64,000 nucleotides of DNA from Rhodospirillales bacterium (GCA_028824295.1 JAPPED010000032.1:1-64000); one strand, 5' to 3'; shown: positions 26,864-35,885, counted from the stretch's first letter. The notes: generated from the sequence alone by a model not told the origin. Translations and numbers: made by a program.

Positions 26864-27329
26864 CGTCGGTCGCCGGAGCTGAGACCGGAGCCGTGAAGTC
26901 GGCGGCCGTGAAGAAATCGCGTTCCGCGGGGCGGATCTCGTCCAGGACGTCGTCGAGGAGGGTTCGCCCGCCGGCCACCCGTTCGGCCAGCTGCGTGACG
27001 AAATACTCGAAGCGTTCCAGCCCCAGCACCCGGGCGGCATCCTGTTCGTCGTCGGGCACCGGGGGTGTTACCACCAGGAAGTAGCGAACGAACAGGGCCA
27101 ACGTTTCCGAGATGATGACGTGATCGCGGGACAGGCGGCCAAGCGACCGCGTCACCCGGTCAAGGCGTCGGATCAGCACCTCGTCCCGACGGTCGGCCGC
27201 CTCCGGTGTCAGGAAGCTCAACAGCGCCGCCTCCACCAGGGCCGTCTGCGTGACACCGCGGCGCGCCGCCTCGCGGGCGAGCTGACTGCCGAGATCGGCG
27301 GGCACCCGGACATTCTTGGAAGGGTTCAC
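26856..27329 (-). CDS. CopG-family ribbon-helix-helix protein
   Basis: 157 residues. The N-terminal 45 residues (NVRVPADLGSQLAREAARRG, TQTALVEAALLSFL) form a ribbon-helix-helix DNA-binding motif; the rest is helical, with SRDHVIISETLALFVRYFL in the middle. Such proteins sit between traG and trbB in many Trb-type integrative elements and are presumed to regulate the operon or assist relaxosome formation; direct data for this one do not exist. It overlaps both neighbours (4 bp and 8 bp). Confidence 0.9.
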   Translation of the reverse strand: MNPSKNVRVPADLGSQLAREAARRGVTQTALVEAALLSFLTPEAADRRDEVLIRRLDRVTRSLGRLSRDHVIISETLALFVRYFLVVTPPVPDDEQDAARVLGLERFEYFVTQLAERVAGGRTLLDDVLDEIRPAERDFFTAADFTAPVSAPATDDA

Positions 27330-29191
27330 CGGGGCCGCTCCACGCGCACCGGGATCGCGCCCGCGTCCTGGAAAAGGCGCTGCTCGGACCGTGTCGGCGC
27401 GGAGGCAGAATCCCGGCCCGAGGCCGCCGTAGCCACGGCAGGGAGAGCCAGGCCGCGCCAGTCGTCCCCGCGTCGCGGGGGAAAATCGCGGGTGCCGGGT
27501 GGTGGTGGCGGCAGGCAGCGACCCCGAAGCGCACGGTCCTCGAAATAGCGAAGCTTCCGAGCCCGGATGGGCGGACAGCCGGCGACAAACACCAGCTGCT
27601 CATCGGGATCGAGCTGCATGACCTCGCCGGGTGTCAGCAGCGGCCGGGCGTTCTCCTGCTGGGAAACCGTGACTCGGTTGAGCCACGGCGCTAGTCGGTG
27701 CCCGCCGTAGTTCCGCTGGAAGCGTGCCGCCGTGGCCGCTCCCACCATGTCGCTGACTCGTCGCGCCGTGCGGTCGTCGTTCGTCGCGAACGCGATGCGC
27801 ACGTGGCAGTTGTCGAGGATGGCGTTGTGCTCGCCGTAGGCCTTCGAGATCTGGTTGAGGGACTGCGCGACCAGGTAGGCCCGCATGCCGTAGCCCGCCA
27901 TGAAGGCGAGCGTGCTCTCGAAGAAATCCAGGCGGCCGAGGGCGGGAAACTCGTCGAGCATCATGAGCAGTCTGTGATGGGGATGCCGACGGTTCTCGCC
28001 CTCGAGCCGTTCTGTCAGCCGCCGGCCGATCTGGTTGAGCAGGAGGCGGACCAGTGGCCTCGTGCGCGACAGGTCGGACGGCGGTACCACCAGGTAGAGC
28101 GAGACCGGGTGGCGGGCGTGCATGAGATCGGCGATGCGCCAGTCGGAGGACCCGGTGACATGGGCGATGGCCGGATCGCGGTAGAGGGCCAGGAAACTCA
28201 TGGCGGTCGACAGGACGCCCGAGCGCTCGTTGTCGGACTTGTTGAGCAGTTCGCGGGCGACCTGGGCAACCACCGGATGAGGGCGCCCGGAGGCGTGGCC
28301 GCCGAGATGCGGCACGTGCATCATGCGGGTCAGCGTCTGTTCGAATGAATGCGCGGGATCCGACAGGACGGCCGCGACCCGCGCCAGCGTCTTGTCGCGC
28401 TCGGCGTACAGCACGTGGAGGATGACGCCTACCAGCAACGCGTGACCGGTCTTTTCCCAGTGGTTCCGGCGGTCAAGGGCGCCCTCCGGATCAACCAGAA
28501 TGTCGGCGATGTTCTGGACGTCGCGAACTTCGTTGGGGCCGCGCCGAACCTCCAGCAACGGGTTGTAGCGGGCCGAGCGGGGGTCAGTCGGGTCGAAGAA
28601 CAGGCAGTGGGAGAAGCGCGCACGCCAGCCCGCGGTCAGCCTCCAGTTCTCCCCTTTGATGTCGTGGATGACCGTCGATTCCGGCCAGGCCAGGAGGGTT
28701 GGCACCACCAGGCCGACCCCCTTGCCGGAGCGGGTCGGCGCGAACGCCATGATGTGTTCCGGCCCGTCGTGCCGGAGGTACCGGCGGCCAAACCGGCCAA
28801 GCATCACTCCCCGGTCCACCAGCAGCCCGTGCCGCCTGATGTCAGCCGTGCCCGCCCAGCGTGCGGAACCATGCGAAGTGGCCTGGCCACCCGTGCGGGC
28901 CCGCCAGAGCGAGCAGCCCACCGCGATCACGATCCCGGCGATCCCGGCGAACGCGGCCAGTCCACCGGTACGGGCAAACACCCCGGGGGCAGCGGCACCG
29001 AAGGCGTACCACCATTCGAACAGTTGCCACGGCCAGTAGAGGTCGAGACCCAAAGCCTCAAACCCCGGTGGACCCAGGGCGTACTGATCCCGAAGCAACG
29101 CGGCCGTCCATTGGGTCGCACCCCACAGCACGGCGCCCACCGCGATCGTGACCAGAAATCCCTGACCGATCAGCAGTCGCGTGGGCGTCAT
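27326..29191 (-). CDS. traG: TraG/VirD4 coupling protein
   Basis: Type IV coupling protein that brings the relaxase-DNA complex to the secretion channel. Two membrane helices lie in the first 110 residues. The Walker A is APTRSGKGVGLVVP near residue 150, with VIHDIKGENW just after, and the Walker B LLMMLDEFPALG lies near residue 412, followed by AQSLNQI. The ATG at 29191 has GGAG at eight bases and is preferred; an ATG at 29227 would add 12 residues. About 178 bp separate it from the relaxase gene. The Pro- and Arg-rich C-terminus overlaps copG by 4 bp. Confidence 0.95.
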   Translation of the reverse strand: MTPTRLLIGQGFLVTIAVGAVLWGATQWTAALLRDQYALGPPGFEALGLDLYWPWQLFEWWYAFGAAAPGVFARTGGLAAFAGIAGIVIAVGCSLWRARTGGQATSHGSARWAGTADIRRHGLLVDRGVMLGRFGRRYLRHDGPEHIMAFAPTRSGKGVGLVVPTLLAWPESTVIHDIKGENWRLTAGWRARFSHCLFFDPTDPRSARYNPLLEVRRGPNEVRDVQNIADILVDPEGALDRRNHWEKTGHALLVGVILHVLYAERDKTLARVAAVLSDPAHSFEQTLTRMMHVPHLGGHASGRPHPVVAQVARELLNKSDNERSGVLSTAMSFLALYRDPAIAHVTGSSDWRIADLMHARHPVSLYLVVPPSDLSRTRPLVRLLLNQIGRRLTERLEGENRRHPHHRLLMMLDEFPALGRLDFFESTLAFMAGYGMRAYLVAQSLNQISKAYGEHNAILDNCHVRIAFATNDDRTARRVSDMVGAATAARFQRNYGGHRLAPWLNRVTVSQQENARPLLTPGEVMQLDPDEQLVFVAGCPPIRARKLRYFEDRALRGRCLPPPPPGTRDFPPRRGDDWRGLALPAVATAASGRDSASAPTRSEQRLFQDAGAIPVRVERPR

Positions 29192-29369
29192 CGGCACGGT
29201 CTCCGGCGGCGGCGGACCGGCGAGCATACAGCTCGACTAGAACAAAGCAAGAACTTTCGTAAAACATGTCAGACGTATGGCCGGGTGCGCGCTGTCAGGA
29301 CGTTCTACCCGTTCACCGGTCCCGACCCTGGCGGCGTTGACTCGCTGCTCCCCACCTCCGTCGCGAAGC

Positions 29370-31037
29370 TCAGGCGCCGCGATCCGGCCCGAGCGTTGGC
29401 CGGCAAACCTCCGGTCGGTGGCGGTGCCCGGCCCGATCTGGGCCTGTACGCCCGCGGCGTGCTGGATCATCGTCGTCTCGATCGGTATCCCGATCGGTGC
29501 CGTCCGGGTCTCCGCGCCGCGCCGAAACCCCGAGGTCGCGGCGCCGCCGTTCCGCCAGCGCCTCGCGTACCGCCCGTCCGAAGCCTCGATCGGCAATCGC
29601 GCCGCCGGACCAGGCGAGCGTGTCCAGCCACGTGGGGCCCGGATGGAGGACCTGCCGGTCGAGGGCCAAGCGATCGAGCACCTGGATGGCAGTACCCCGG
29701 TACTGACGCGTCAGGCCCACGGTGCGGATATGCGCCCGGAGGCCATCGGCTACCCGCCAGCGGTCGCGTCCTGCGGGTGCAGCCAGACCGGCGCGCGCCA
29801 GCGCGCGTACGCGACGATCGGCATCCTCCCGACCGGAACGCCCGAACAGCCAGGTCCCATTCCGCGACCGGACCTCCTGTTCGATCGCGCGGTCCAGCGC
29901 CGCGAGGCGCGGGTTGGCGGCGCGGAGTTCGACGATCACGCCAGCCGCGATTCCGGCGGGCACGTGGACGAGGTCGGCGTACCAAACCCTGCCGTCCAAT
30001 GCGTCGACCACCGCGTATGGAAGTGGCGCCGCGCCGGCGCGACGCCCCCACGCCACCAACGCCCCCGTGATGCCCCGCTCGAGCTCCGGGCCACCGGCGA
30101 CGGCGCGATCTCGCAGGGGCCGGCGCAGTCCGGTCTCCGTGATGGCCCGTTCCAGCAGGCGATAGGTCTCCCGCCGCTCGCCGATGGCGCGAAGGGTGGG
30201 CAGCGTGTCCGGTGCCAGTGTCCATTGCAGCGGGGCGGTCTCCGCTGCCAGACCCATCCGCGACAGGGTGCGCACCCGGTCGATCATGCGGGCCCGGCCT
30301 AGATGCGCATCGCGCCCCTCCGGCCGACCCCGCAGATCGACCACGCCGGCCCGGGACCGCTCAACCAGGCCCAGGTCAAGCCCGGTCAGTTGCTGGCTGC
30401 GGGCTTCGGCCCGCAGCCGCTCACGCAGGGCCCGGTCCGAATCCGGCCCGAGTTCGCGCGTCAGTACGGCCATCGCCAGGGCGCGGACCCGACGGTGCAG
30501 GCTGCGCCGGTCCCATTGAAGAGCCCGCCCGTCGGCATCGCGCCCGCGCACCACGACGTGGGCGTGCAGACGACCGGTGTTGGCGTGGTCGACCGCAACC
30601 CAGTCAAGTTCGCGGTCCAGGTCGCGCGCCAGGCCGGCCATCACACCGCACGTCACATCATGGAGCCGGTCCAACTCGGACGCATCGTCCGGAGACAGCA
30701 TGATCCGCGCCTGTCCCGGGTCGCCACGGGCGCGCTCGACAAACGCATCCGGAGCAACGCCCCGGCCATCCGGGCCGTACAGCGTGCCGGGACTGCCGTC
30801 CGGCTCGACGCCGTCTCGCCCGAGATACCGGAGATGGGCGCGGGTATTGGCGGCCCCGGTCGCACCAAGACAGCTCAGCCTGACAATGCAGCGACGCTGG
30901 CCGGGAGCATGAAACCGGCGACCACCGCGCACGGTGTTCGACCGCCCGCCGCGCAGGTGCCCGAGCGCCTGGACGCGGCGCAGGAAGGGTGCCGGGGCGC
31001 GGCCCTCACCGCGGAGCCGCACGCTACCGCCGGCCAT
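29370..31037 (-). CDS. Relaxase, DUF3363/VirD2-like
   Basis: Nicking enzyme of conjugation, 555 residues. The motif III histidine cluster is HANTGRLHAHVVVRG (His151, His158, His160), preceded by RAHLRYLGRDGV and IMLSPDDASELDRLHD; a candidate catalytic Tyr lies in LRYLGR near residue 71. The C-terminal half matches the DUF3363 pattern seen in alphaproteobacterial elements. Its ATG overlaps the traF stop as TAATG. The tail after residue 500 is very rich in Asp and Arg. The matching oriT should be close but could not be identified. Confidence 0.9.
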   Translation of the reverse strand: MAGGSVRLRGEGRAPAPFLRRVQALGHLRGGRSNTVRGGRRFHAPGQRRCIVRLSCLGATGAANTRAHLRYLGRDGVEPDGSPGTLYGPDGRGVAPDAFVERARGDPGQARIMLSPDDASELDRLHDVTCGVMAGLARDLDRELDWVAVDHANTGRLHAHVVVRGRDADGRALQWDRRSLHRRVRALAMAVLTRELGPDSDRALRERLRAEARSQQLTGLDLGLVERSRAGVVDLRGRPEGRDAHLGRARMIDRVRTLSRMGLAAETAPLQWTLAPDTLPTLRAIGERRETYRLLERAITETGLRRPLRDRAVAGGPELERGITGALVAWGRRAGAAPLPYAVVDALDGRVWYADLVHVPAGIAAGVIVELRAANPRLAALDRAIEQEVRSRNGTWLFGRSGREDADRRVRALARAGLAAPAGRDRWRVADGLRAHIRTVGLTRQYRGTAIQVLDRLALDRQVLHPGPTWLDTLAWSGGAIADRGFGRAVREALAERRRRDLGVSARRGDPDGTDRDTDRDDDDPARRGRTGPDRAGHRHRPEVCRPTLGPDRGA

Positions 31038-31558
31038 TAGGGACGGTCACCCGGCAAGCGGGGAAGCGACCCGATTCTGACCAGCCGCCCGGCCAGGTCG
31101 GACGCCGGCGTCGGCCCGTGGTACCGACCGTCGAACGATCGCGGATGATCCTGCAGCAGGAACGTCTCGCCGGCGTGCAGACGCACGCAACTCGACCAGG
31201 CCGGCAGCGGACGGCCCGCCCGATCGTGACCGAGGGCCGCGGCGACCAGGTCACCGTTGACCGTGAGGCGCGCCGCATGCCGGCACACCCGGTCGCCCGG
31301 GCCCGCCACCAGACGTTTGACGAGGGGTGTCCCCCTTGGAACCAGGCCGCGGGCCGCAGCTTCGATCCCCAGTCGGCTGTCGGCCCTCACCAGGATGTAG
31401 TCGCCGATCGCTGCCGGTTGGGCCGACCGCAAGTAGAACCCGACGGGGGCGCTTTCCGACGCGTTGTAGACGAGCCATGGACGGCGTTCTCCCGTCCAGG
31501 CGGCCGCGAGCAACCCCGTCATGACCAAGACGACGGCAACGTATTCCGGCCGCCTCAC
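31037..31558 (-). CDS. traF: TraF-type S26 signal peptidase
   Basis: Conjugative maturation protease of the S26 family, 173 residues, predicted to process the TrbC pilin. An N-terminal membrane helix (VAVVLVMTGLLAAAW) is followed by the catalytic Ser in ESAPVGFYLR and the catalytic Lys in GTPLVKRLVAGPGDRV; FDGRYHGP near the end is typical of TraF. The start is the GTG at 31558, overlapping the stop of the preceding gene as GTGA; the longer open frame to 31912 has no family character. Confidence 0.9.
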   Translation of the reverse strand: MRRPEYVAVVLVMTGLLAAAWTGERRPWLVYNASESAPVGFYLRSAQPAAIGDYILVRADSRLGIEAAARGLVPRGTPLVKRLVAGPGDRVCRHAARLTVNGDLVAAALGHDRAGRPLPAWSSCVRLHAGETFLLQDHPRSFDGRYHGPTPASDLAGRLVRIGSLPRLPGDRP

Positions 31559-32154
31559 CCTCCCGCCCGCCGGACAGCCAGATACGCGGCGTGCTGACTC
31601 GTGGAGTACGGGCGCGGCGCGATGCCGGCGTTCAGCGCAGCACCTGCACTTGCAAACCACGGCGGGGATATGTCGACCGGATGGATTCCCAGACGATGGA
31701 TGGCCGCAAACGTCCGCAGCACGCGTTCGGTACGACCTTTGCCGGTGACCCAAAGGAGTATTTCCGCGCCCGGACGAACACCCGCGACGCGGCACAGACG
31801 TTCGCCCGGCCCCCCCGCGCGGAGGACGGCGAGACGCCAGCGGTCCGAACCGCGGCGGGCGAGCTTGCGGAGGAGCTGGACGAACACCGCCCCAGGCTCG
31901 AACCCGGACCAACCGTCGGGTCTGGCCACGACAGGACGTGCGAAAGGAAGCGTGATCTGATGGTGCGGAGTGTTCAGCCGAAGCGCACCGGTCAGCGCGG
32001 GCGATCCTGCCGACCAGTTCGCCGGCGCCGGTAGACGGAGAACCTCTCCGCGGACTGCCGCGCGACCTGCGGGCATCGTCTCTGACCCAGTGCCCTTGCC
32101 AACTGCGCGGCCGGCCCGCCCAGATCGCATACGAATCCCGGATGAAGAGAACAT
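31555..32154 (-). CDS. DUF2840 conjugation-operon protein
   Basis: Up to 199 residues with the DUF2840 signature: FEPGAVFVQLLRKLARRG, GVRPGAEILLWVTGKGR, HRLGIHPVDISPPWF and SQHAAYLAVRR. This family is found almost only at the head of Trb-type conjugation operons; its function is unknown. The first 25 residues have low complexity, and the ATG at 32076 is an alternative start that keeps the whole domain. It is the first gene of the run and overlaps traF by 4 bp. Confidence 0.82.
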   Translation of the reverse strand: MFSSSGIRMRSGRAGRAVGKGTGSETMPAGRAAVRGEVLRLPAPANWSAGSPALTGALRLNTPHHQITLPFARPVVARPDGWSGFEPGAVFVQLLRKLARRGSDRWRLAVLRAGGPGERLCRVAGVRPGAEILLWVTGKGRTERVLRTFAAIHRLGIHPVDISPPWFASAGAALNAGIAPRPYSTSQHAAYLAVRRAGG

Positions 32155-32319
32155 ACTGAGAACATAGCAGAGCTGACGGGCCGTTTCACGAGCGGGCCGT
32201 CGACGCGCCGGGCTGCGGGACGTGATCCTTCCGGTGGTCCGCGCAGGTCAAGACCCGATCGGGTCTCCATGCGGCCGCCAGCGCGGATCGCCGGCTCGAG
32301 GTCCGGAACCGCCGCCCGC

Positions 32320-32868
32320 TCAGCTGCCGCTCATCTGCAGGAGCGCAAACATGGACACATCCGCCTCGGCCAGGCGCTCCCGACCGGGCAATCCGGTAAG
32401 TTCAATTACGACCGCCAATTCGTCGAGCACGCCGCCGAGGCGCCGCACGAGATTGGACGCCGCCACGGCCGTGCCGCCCGTCGCGAGCAGGTCATCGACC
32501 AGAAGTACCCGCTCGCCGGCGCGAATCGCGTCACGGTGGACTTCCAGCGTGTCCGTCCCGTATTCCAGCATGTAGCTTTCCGCAATGGTCTCGTGCGGCA
32601 GCTTGCCCGGCTTTCGTACCGGCACAAAGCCGATTCCTAGGTCGGTTGCAACCGTCGCCCCGAAAATGAGCCCGCGCGCCTCGATACCTGCGACCTTGTC
32701 AAGTCCCCGCGAGCGATAGCGGCCGGCAATGCGTTCCGTAACTTGCCGGAATCCCGCACCATCCTGAATGAGCGTTGTAATATCGCGAAAGAGGATCCCG
32801 GGCTTGGGATGGTCCGGGATGGTGCGAACCAAGGAGGCAAGGTCCATGTCGCTGTCACGGTGCTGCAT
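32320..32868 (-). CDS. apt: Adenine phosphoribosyltransferase
   Basis: Purine salvage enzyme converting adenine and PRPP to AMP, 182 residues from the chosen start. It has the family order IPDHPKPGILFRDITTL, GIEARGLIFG, FVPVRKPGKLPHET and the PRPP-binding loop VLLVDDLLATGGTA. The ATG at 32868 is preceded by AAGGA at seven bases; ATG codons at 32886 and 32847 are also possible. The 5' end overlaps the divergent L,D-transpeptidase gene by about 23 bp. This housekeeping gene marks the chromosomal side of the conjugation module. Confidence 0.95.
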   Translation of the reverse strand: MQHRDSDMDLASLVRTIPDHPKPGILFRDITTLIQDGAGFRQVTERIAGRYRSRGLDKVAGIEARGLIFGATVATDLGIGFVPVRKPGKLPHETIAESYMLEYGTDTLEVHRDAIRAGERVLLVDDLLATGGTAVAASNLVRRLGGVLDELAVVIELTGLPGRERLAEADVSMFALLQMSGS

Positions 32869-33796
32869 ACTGGCGTCCTTTGTCATCGTGGCCGGGATCC
32901 GCGCCGAGGCCGCGAGTCCGGCACGATCCGATCTCGTCGGATCCGCTGGAGACTATCTGGTCAAGGGGACCGAAACCCTGTTCGAGGTGGCGCGCCCGCA
33001 CGGCCTCGCGTTTACCGAAATCATGAGTGCGAACCCTGGAGTCGATCCTTGGGTTCCGGAAGCCGAAACCCGTCTCGTGCTGCCGTCACGGCACGTGTTA
33101 CCGCAGGGCAAGCGGACGGGGCTCATCATTAATCTCGGTGACCTGCGACTGTACTATTTCCCCGAAGACGGCAGCCCGCCGGTATCGTTCCCCATCGGCA
33201 TCGGCCGCTACAACTGGACCACGCCGCTCGGCGACACCGAAATTGTCCGGATGGCCAAGAATCCGTCCTGGTACGTGCCCAAATCGATCCGTGAAGAAGA
33301 CCCTTCGCTGCCGCCCGTGGTACCGCCCGGACCCGATAATCCGTTGGGCGGACATGCACTCTACCTCGGCATGCCGGGCTACCTGATTCACGGCACCAAC
33401 AAGCCGTGGGGGATCGGCATGCGGGTCACGCACGGCTGCATCCGCATGTACCCGGAGAGTGTCGCCTGGCTGTTCCAGGCCGTGCGGCCCGGCACGCCGG
33501 TAACGATCGTCAACCAGCCCATCAAGGCGGGCTGGGACGGCGACGACTTCTTCGTGGAAGTGCATCGCGAGCCCACGTATGCGCGGGAGATGGGCGAGGG
33601 CGTCGATACGCCGCCCGAACTCCCGCCGGCACAGCTGTACCCGCTCGCTGCGAAGGTCATCCAGCAGAAGGCGGGGACCGAGGTTGCACGCATTGACTGG
33701 GGCCGCGTCCGGTCCGCAGTCCTCAGAGCCAGCGGCATGCCCGTGCAGGTCAGCTTCGATCAGCCGCAGGACTTCGTGGAACTGCTGGGCCCCTAG
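32846..33796 (+). CDS. LysM-type L,D-transpeptidase
   Basis: YkuD-fold enzyme of 316 residues that forms 3-3 peptidoglycan cross-links or attaches proteins to the wall. A signal peptide (MSLSRCCILASFVIVAG) is followed by a LysM-like segment (GDYLVKGTETLFEVARPHG to LVLPSRH) and the catalytic domain: IHGTNKPWGIGMRVTHGCIRM holds the active His and Cys in the SHGCIR-type motif (here THGCIRM). The ATG at 32846 has AGGAGG at eight bases, which fixes the start despite the longer frame from 32768. It is divergent from apt, and their start regions overlap. Confidence 0.94.
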   Translation: MSLSRCCILASFVIVAGIRAEAASPARSDLVGSAGDYLVKGTETLFEVARPHGLAFTEIMSANPGVDPWVPEAETRLVLPSRHVLPQGKRTGLIINLGDLRLYYFPEDGSPPVSFPIGIGRYNWTTPLGDTEIVRMAKNPSWYVPKSIREEDPSLPPVVPPGPDNPLGGHALYLGMPGYLIHGTNKPWGIGMRVTHGCIRMYPESVAWLFQAVRPGTPVTIVNQPIKAGWDGDDFFVEVHREPTYAREMGEGVDTPPELPPAQLYPLAAKVIQQKAGTEVARIDWGRVRSAVLRASGMPVQVSFDQPQDFVELLGP

Positions 33797-34075
33797 ACCG
33801 GCGGCTACGGCTGCGCGAGCCTGCTTCTGGGCCAAGGTGGCGGTCGGTCGCGCCTTGCGGGACTCCATTCCCCCGACCGGTCGACCGAACAGCGCCGACG
33901 CTCCCGCCAGCACCGCCAACGCTCAGGGAATCGGCCGCCGTCATGCAGTGACCCGTTTCGTTACGGGCCGTGTCGGTGTGCGTACGGCCGGGGCGAGACG
34001 AGAGACTACCGGTCCGGATGCACCGCGGCGGAGTCCAGCCGCGGGTGCACTACCCGCCGGACACCTCAGGTACGA

Positions 34076-34108
34076 ACAAAGCCCAAGGACCCCGGGGGGT
34101 CCTTGGGC
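34076..34108 (-). terminator. Intrinsic terminator of the Ala-rich lipoprotein gene
   Basis: GCCCAAGGACCCC pairs with GGGGTCCTTGGGC around a 2-nt loop (34081-34108). On the minus strand the stem is followed by TTTGTT, and the lipoprotein gene ends 39 bp upstream of it. The rest of 33797-34146 contains no recognised gene. Confidence 0.8.
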
Positions 34109-34146
34109 TCCTGTTCAGCGAATGCGCGACGCCAGCGCGTCGATGC

Positions 34147-34479
34147 CTACTTCCGTGACATCGTCGCGAACATGCGGTCGACTTTCTCGCTCAGCGTGCG
34201 CAGCGCGGCGCGGTTCTGCTCTGCCATCGCCATCGCGCGTTCAACCAGGCGGCGGAGTTCCGTATCGCCGTCAGCGTTCTCTGCAATCATCGCACTGTTG
34301 GCTGCAGCGGCCTGATTCGCTGCCTCAGCGGCGGCGGCATTGGCCTCGGCGGCGGCATTCATCATCGCCATCTTGTCTTCACACTCAGCACCGCGGCACC
34401 CACCCGCGCACGCCGAAAGCGTCAGCGCAGCCAGGACAACGAAGAGGACACCAATTCCGGTGCGGGGCAGGTGTTGCAT
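34147..34479 (-). CDS. Small Lpp-like alanine-rich lipoprotein
   Basis: Protein of 110 residues with a lipoprotein signal (MQHLPRTGIGVLFVVLAALT, then LSAC lipobox). The mature part is nearly all helix with Ala at heptad-like spacing (NAAAEANAAAAEAANQAAAA) and a second helix NRAALRTLSEKVDRMFATM, as in Lpp-type alanine zippers. It may form a trimeric coiled coil that links outer membrane and wall, but it ends in SRK rather than the YRK of Braun lipoprotein. The start at the ATG at 34479 is preceded by GGGAGG. An intrinsic terminator follows. Confidence 0.8.
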   Translation of the reverse strand: MQHLPRTGIGVLFVVLAALTLSACAGGCRGAECEDKMAMMNAAAEANAAAAEAANQAAAANSAMIAENADGDTELRRLVERAMAMAEQNRAALRTLSEKVDRMFATMSRK

Positions 34480-35089
34480 GACTCGAATTCCTCCCAATGC
34501 AGGCCGACGATTCGACAGAGCTAATGCCGCGTCAGTTCCGCGGCAGCATATGGGCAATTGCTATGCCTGACAACCAATTTGGCCCATTCGCGTTGTATCG
34601 ACAGGGCCCCGCGCGTGGTTGCGGGAGCGGGCGATCACGGTTCAGCCTCGGGGCCGGTTTCGCAACCCCGCGCGATCACGCCGGCAGTCGTACCCATGCG
34701 CACTCATGCGCCCACCCTCGCCGACTTGCGTAAGTCATGGGCCGAAGACGCATGGCGGTCACGGACCAGCAGACCTGTGCACCGTCTCGCCACGAAACGC
34801 TGAATCGAGCAAAAAGGTTATCGAATGCTCCTCGTAGCCGGTCGGGTGATATCTGCCATTTGCGCCGACAGTTGATCCAAATTCGGGTTGACGGAGATAC
34901 CAACGCTCGCCCCTACGTTCGGCATGCTGCCATCGAAGCGGCTCTGTGCGCACCTGGCAGACGCAACATGCGCCGTCGGCAATGCTGCCACTCCGGGCAC
35001 GTCGGCCTCGCGTCATTCCCGCGCCGGCCTCGTTCGCTCCGGGGTCGCGCCCTGTGCCGCGGGGCGGCACAAGGAGTCAGGATCCGAAC
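34480..35089. other. Gap of 610 bp
   Basis: No gene could be assigned. Minus-strand frames between 34760 and 35070 have some protein-like stretches but no family motif, start signal or consistent frame. The promoter of the lipoprotein gene should lie at the left end. Confidence 0.4.
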
Positions 35090-35848
35090 CTAACCGTGAT
35101 GCTGCCGGACGTAGCCACGGTTCCAGGTCGGGCTGACGACGATCTCATTCAGGCACACGTGCGCCGGCGTCCGGGCGATGAACAGGATCAGGTCGCCCAT
35201 GTCGTCCGGCTGCACCATCTTTGCCCGGTCCTCCGCCGAAACCGGTACCGGGCGCCGGTCCAGGATCGGCGTCGCCACCTCGCCGGGACATAGGGCGCAG
35301 GAGCGGATCCCGTGGACGCACTCCTCGATATTGAGGTTGGCGCTCAGCGCCGTGAGGCCGAACTTGGACGCCGCATAGGCGGGGCCCGTGATGTAGCTGT
35401 GATAGCGCCCGGCCCAGGACGACACCTGGATCACCAACCCGTCCTTGCGCGCACGCATCATCGGCAGTACCGCCTGCGTGCAGTAGAACGCGCCGTTGAG
35501 GTTGATCGACACGACCTGATCGAACGCGGCCGCGTCGACGTCTCCCCAGTGACGGTCGCGGATGTTCACACCCGCCGAATTCACCAGGATGTCGCAGCGG
35601 CCCCAGCGATCATCGATGCGCCGGGCCACCGCCTCCACGGCCGCCTTGTCGGTGACGTCGAGCGGTTCGATCACCGCGACTCCACCGCCGTCCTCGATCG
35701 ACTTCGCCGTGCGTTCCAGCTCCGGGCGGCGGCGGCCGGACAGGACCACCCGGACACCGGCGCCCGCCAGCGTCGCGGCGCCGCCCTGGCCGATGCCGGT
35801 GCCCGCGCCGGTTACCCAGGCAACCGTTCCGGAGAGATCCCGCAGCAA
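35090..35848 (-). CDS. SDR-family oxidoreductase
   Basis: Classical short-chain dehydrogenase of 252 residues. The cofactor site is VTGAGTGIGQ, followed by NSAG, the catalytic Ser in VSSWAGRY, and YAASK with the catalytic Tyr and Lys. The absence of an acidic residue after beta-2 (SGRRRPEL instead) favours NADP(H). It lies 37 bp after the GST gene on the same strand, so a shared transcript with GST and TauD is likely. The substrate is unknown. Confidence 0.92.
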   Translation of the reverse strand: MLRDLSGTVAWVTGAGTGIGQGGAATLAGAGVRVVLSGRRRPELERTAKSIEDGGGVAVIEPLDVTDKAAVEAVARRIDDRWGRCDILVNSAGVNIRDRHWGDVDAAAFDQVVSINLNGAFYCTQAVLPMMRARKDGLVIQVSSWAGRYHSYITGPAYAASKFGLTALSANLNIEECVHGIRSCALCPGEVATPILDRRPVPVSAEDRAKMVQPDDMGDLILFIARTPAHVCLNEIVVSPTWNRGYVRQHHG

Positions 35849-35885
35849 CGATCAGGCGCCCGTCTTCGCGAACCGGTGCAGCAGC

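Larger units (their letters stand above)
18178..32154 (-). mobile_element. Trb-type conjugation module, probable ICE remnant
   Basis: Fourteen genes in one direction encode a Trb-type (IncP-like) type IV secretion system, coupling protein, relaxase and pilin-processing protease. Most junctions overlap by 1-8 bp, which indicates one operon, with a single 178-bp break between relaxase and traG. An integrative element of this class usually also has an integrase, a partition or replication block and accessory cargo; none is adjacent here. Chromosomal apt lies just beyond the 5' end. The bounds given are those of the gene cluster, not experimentally known element ends. Confidence 0.8.

Noticed and set aside
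28349-30070. Plus-strand open frame of about 570 codons across traG and the relaxase
   Set aside because: It is antisense to two conserved conjugation genes, has low-complexity Arg/Pro composition and no recognisable domain.
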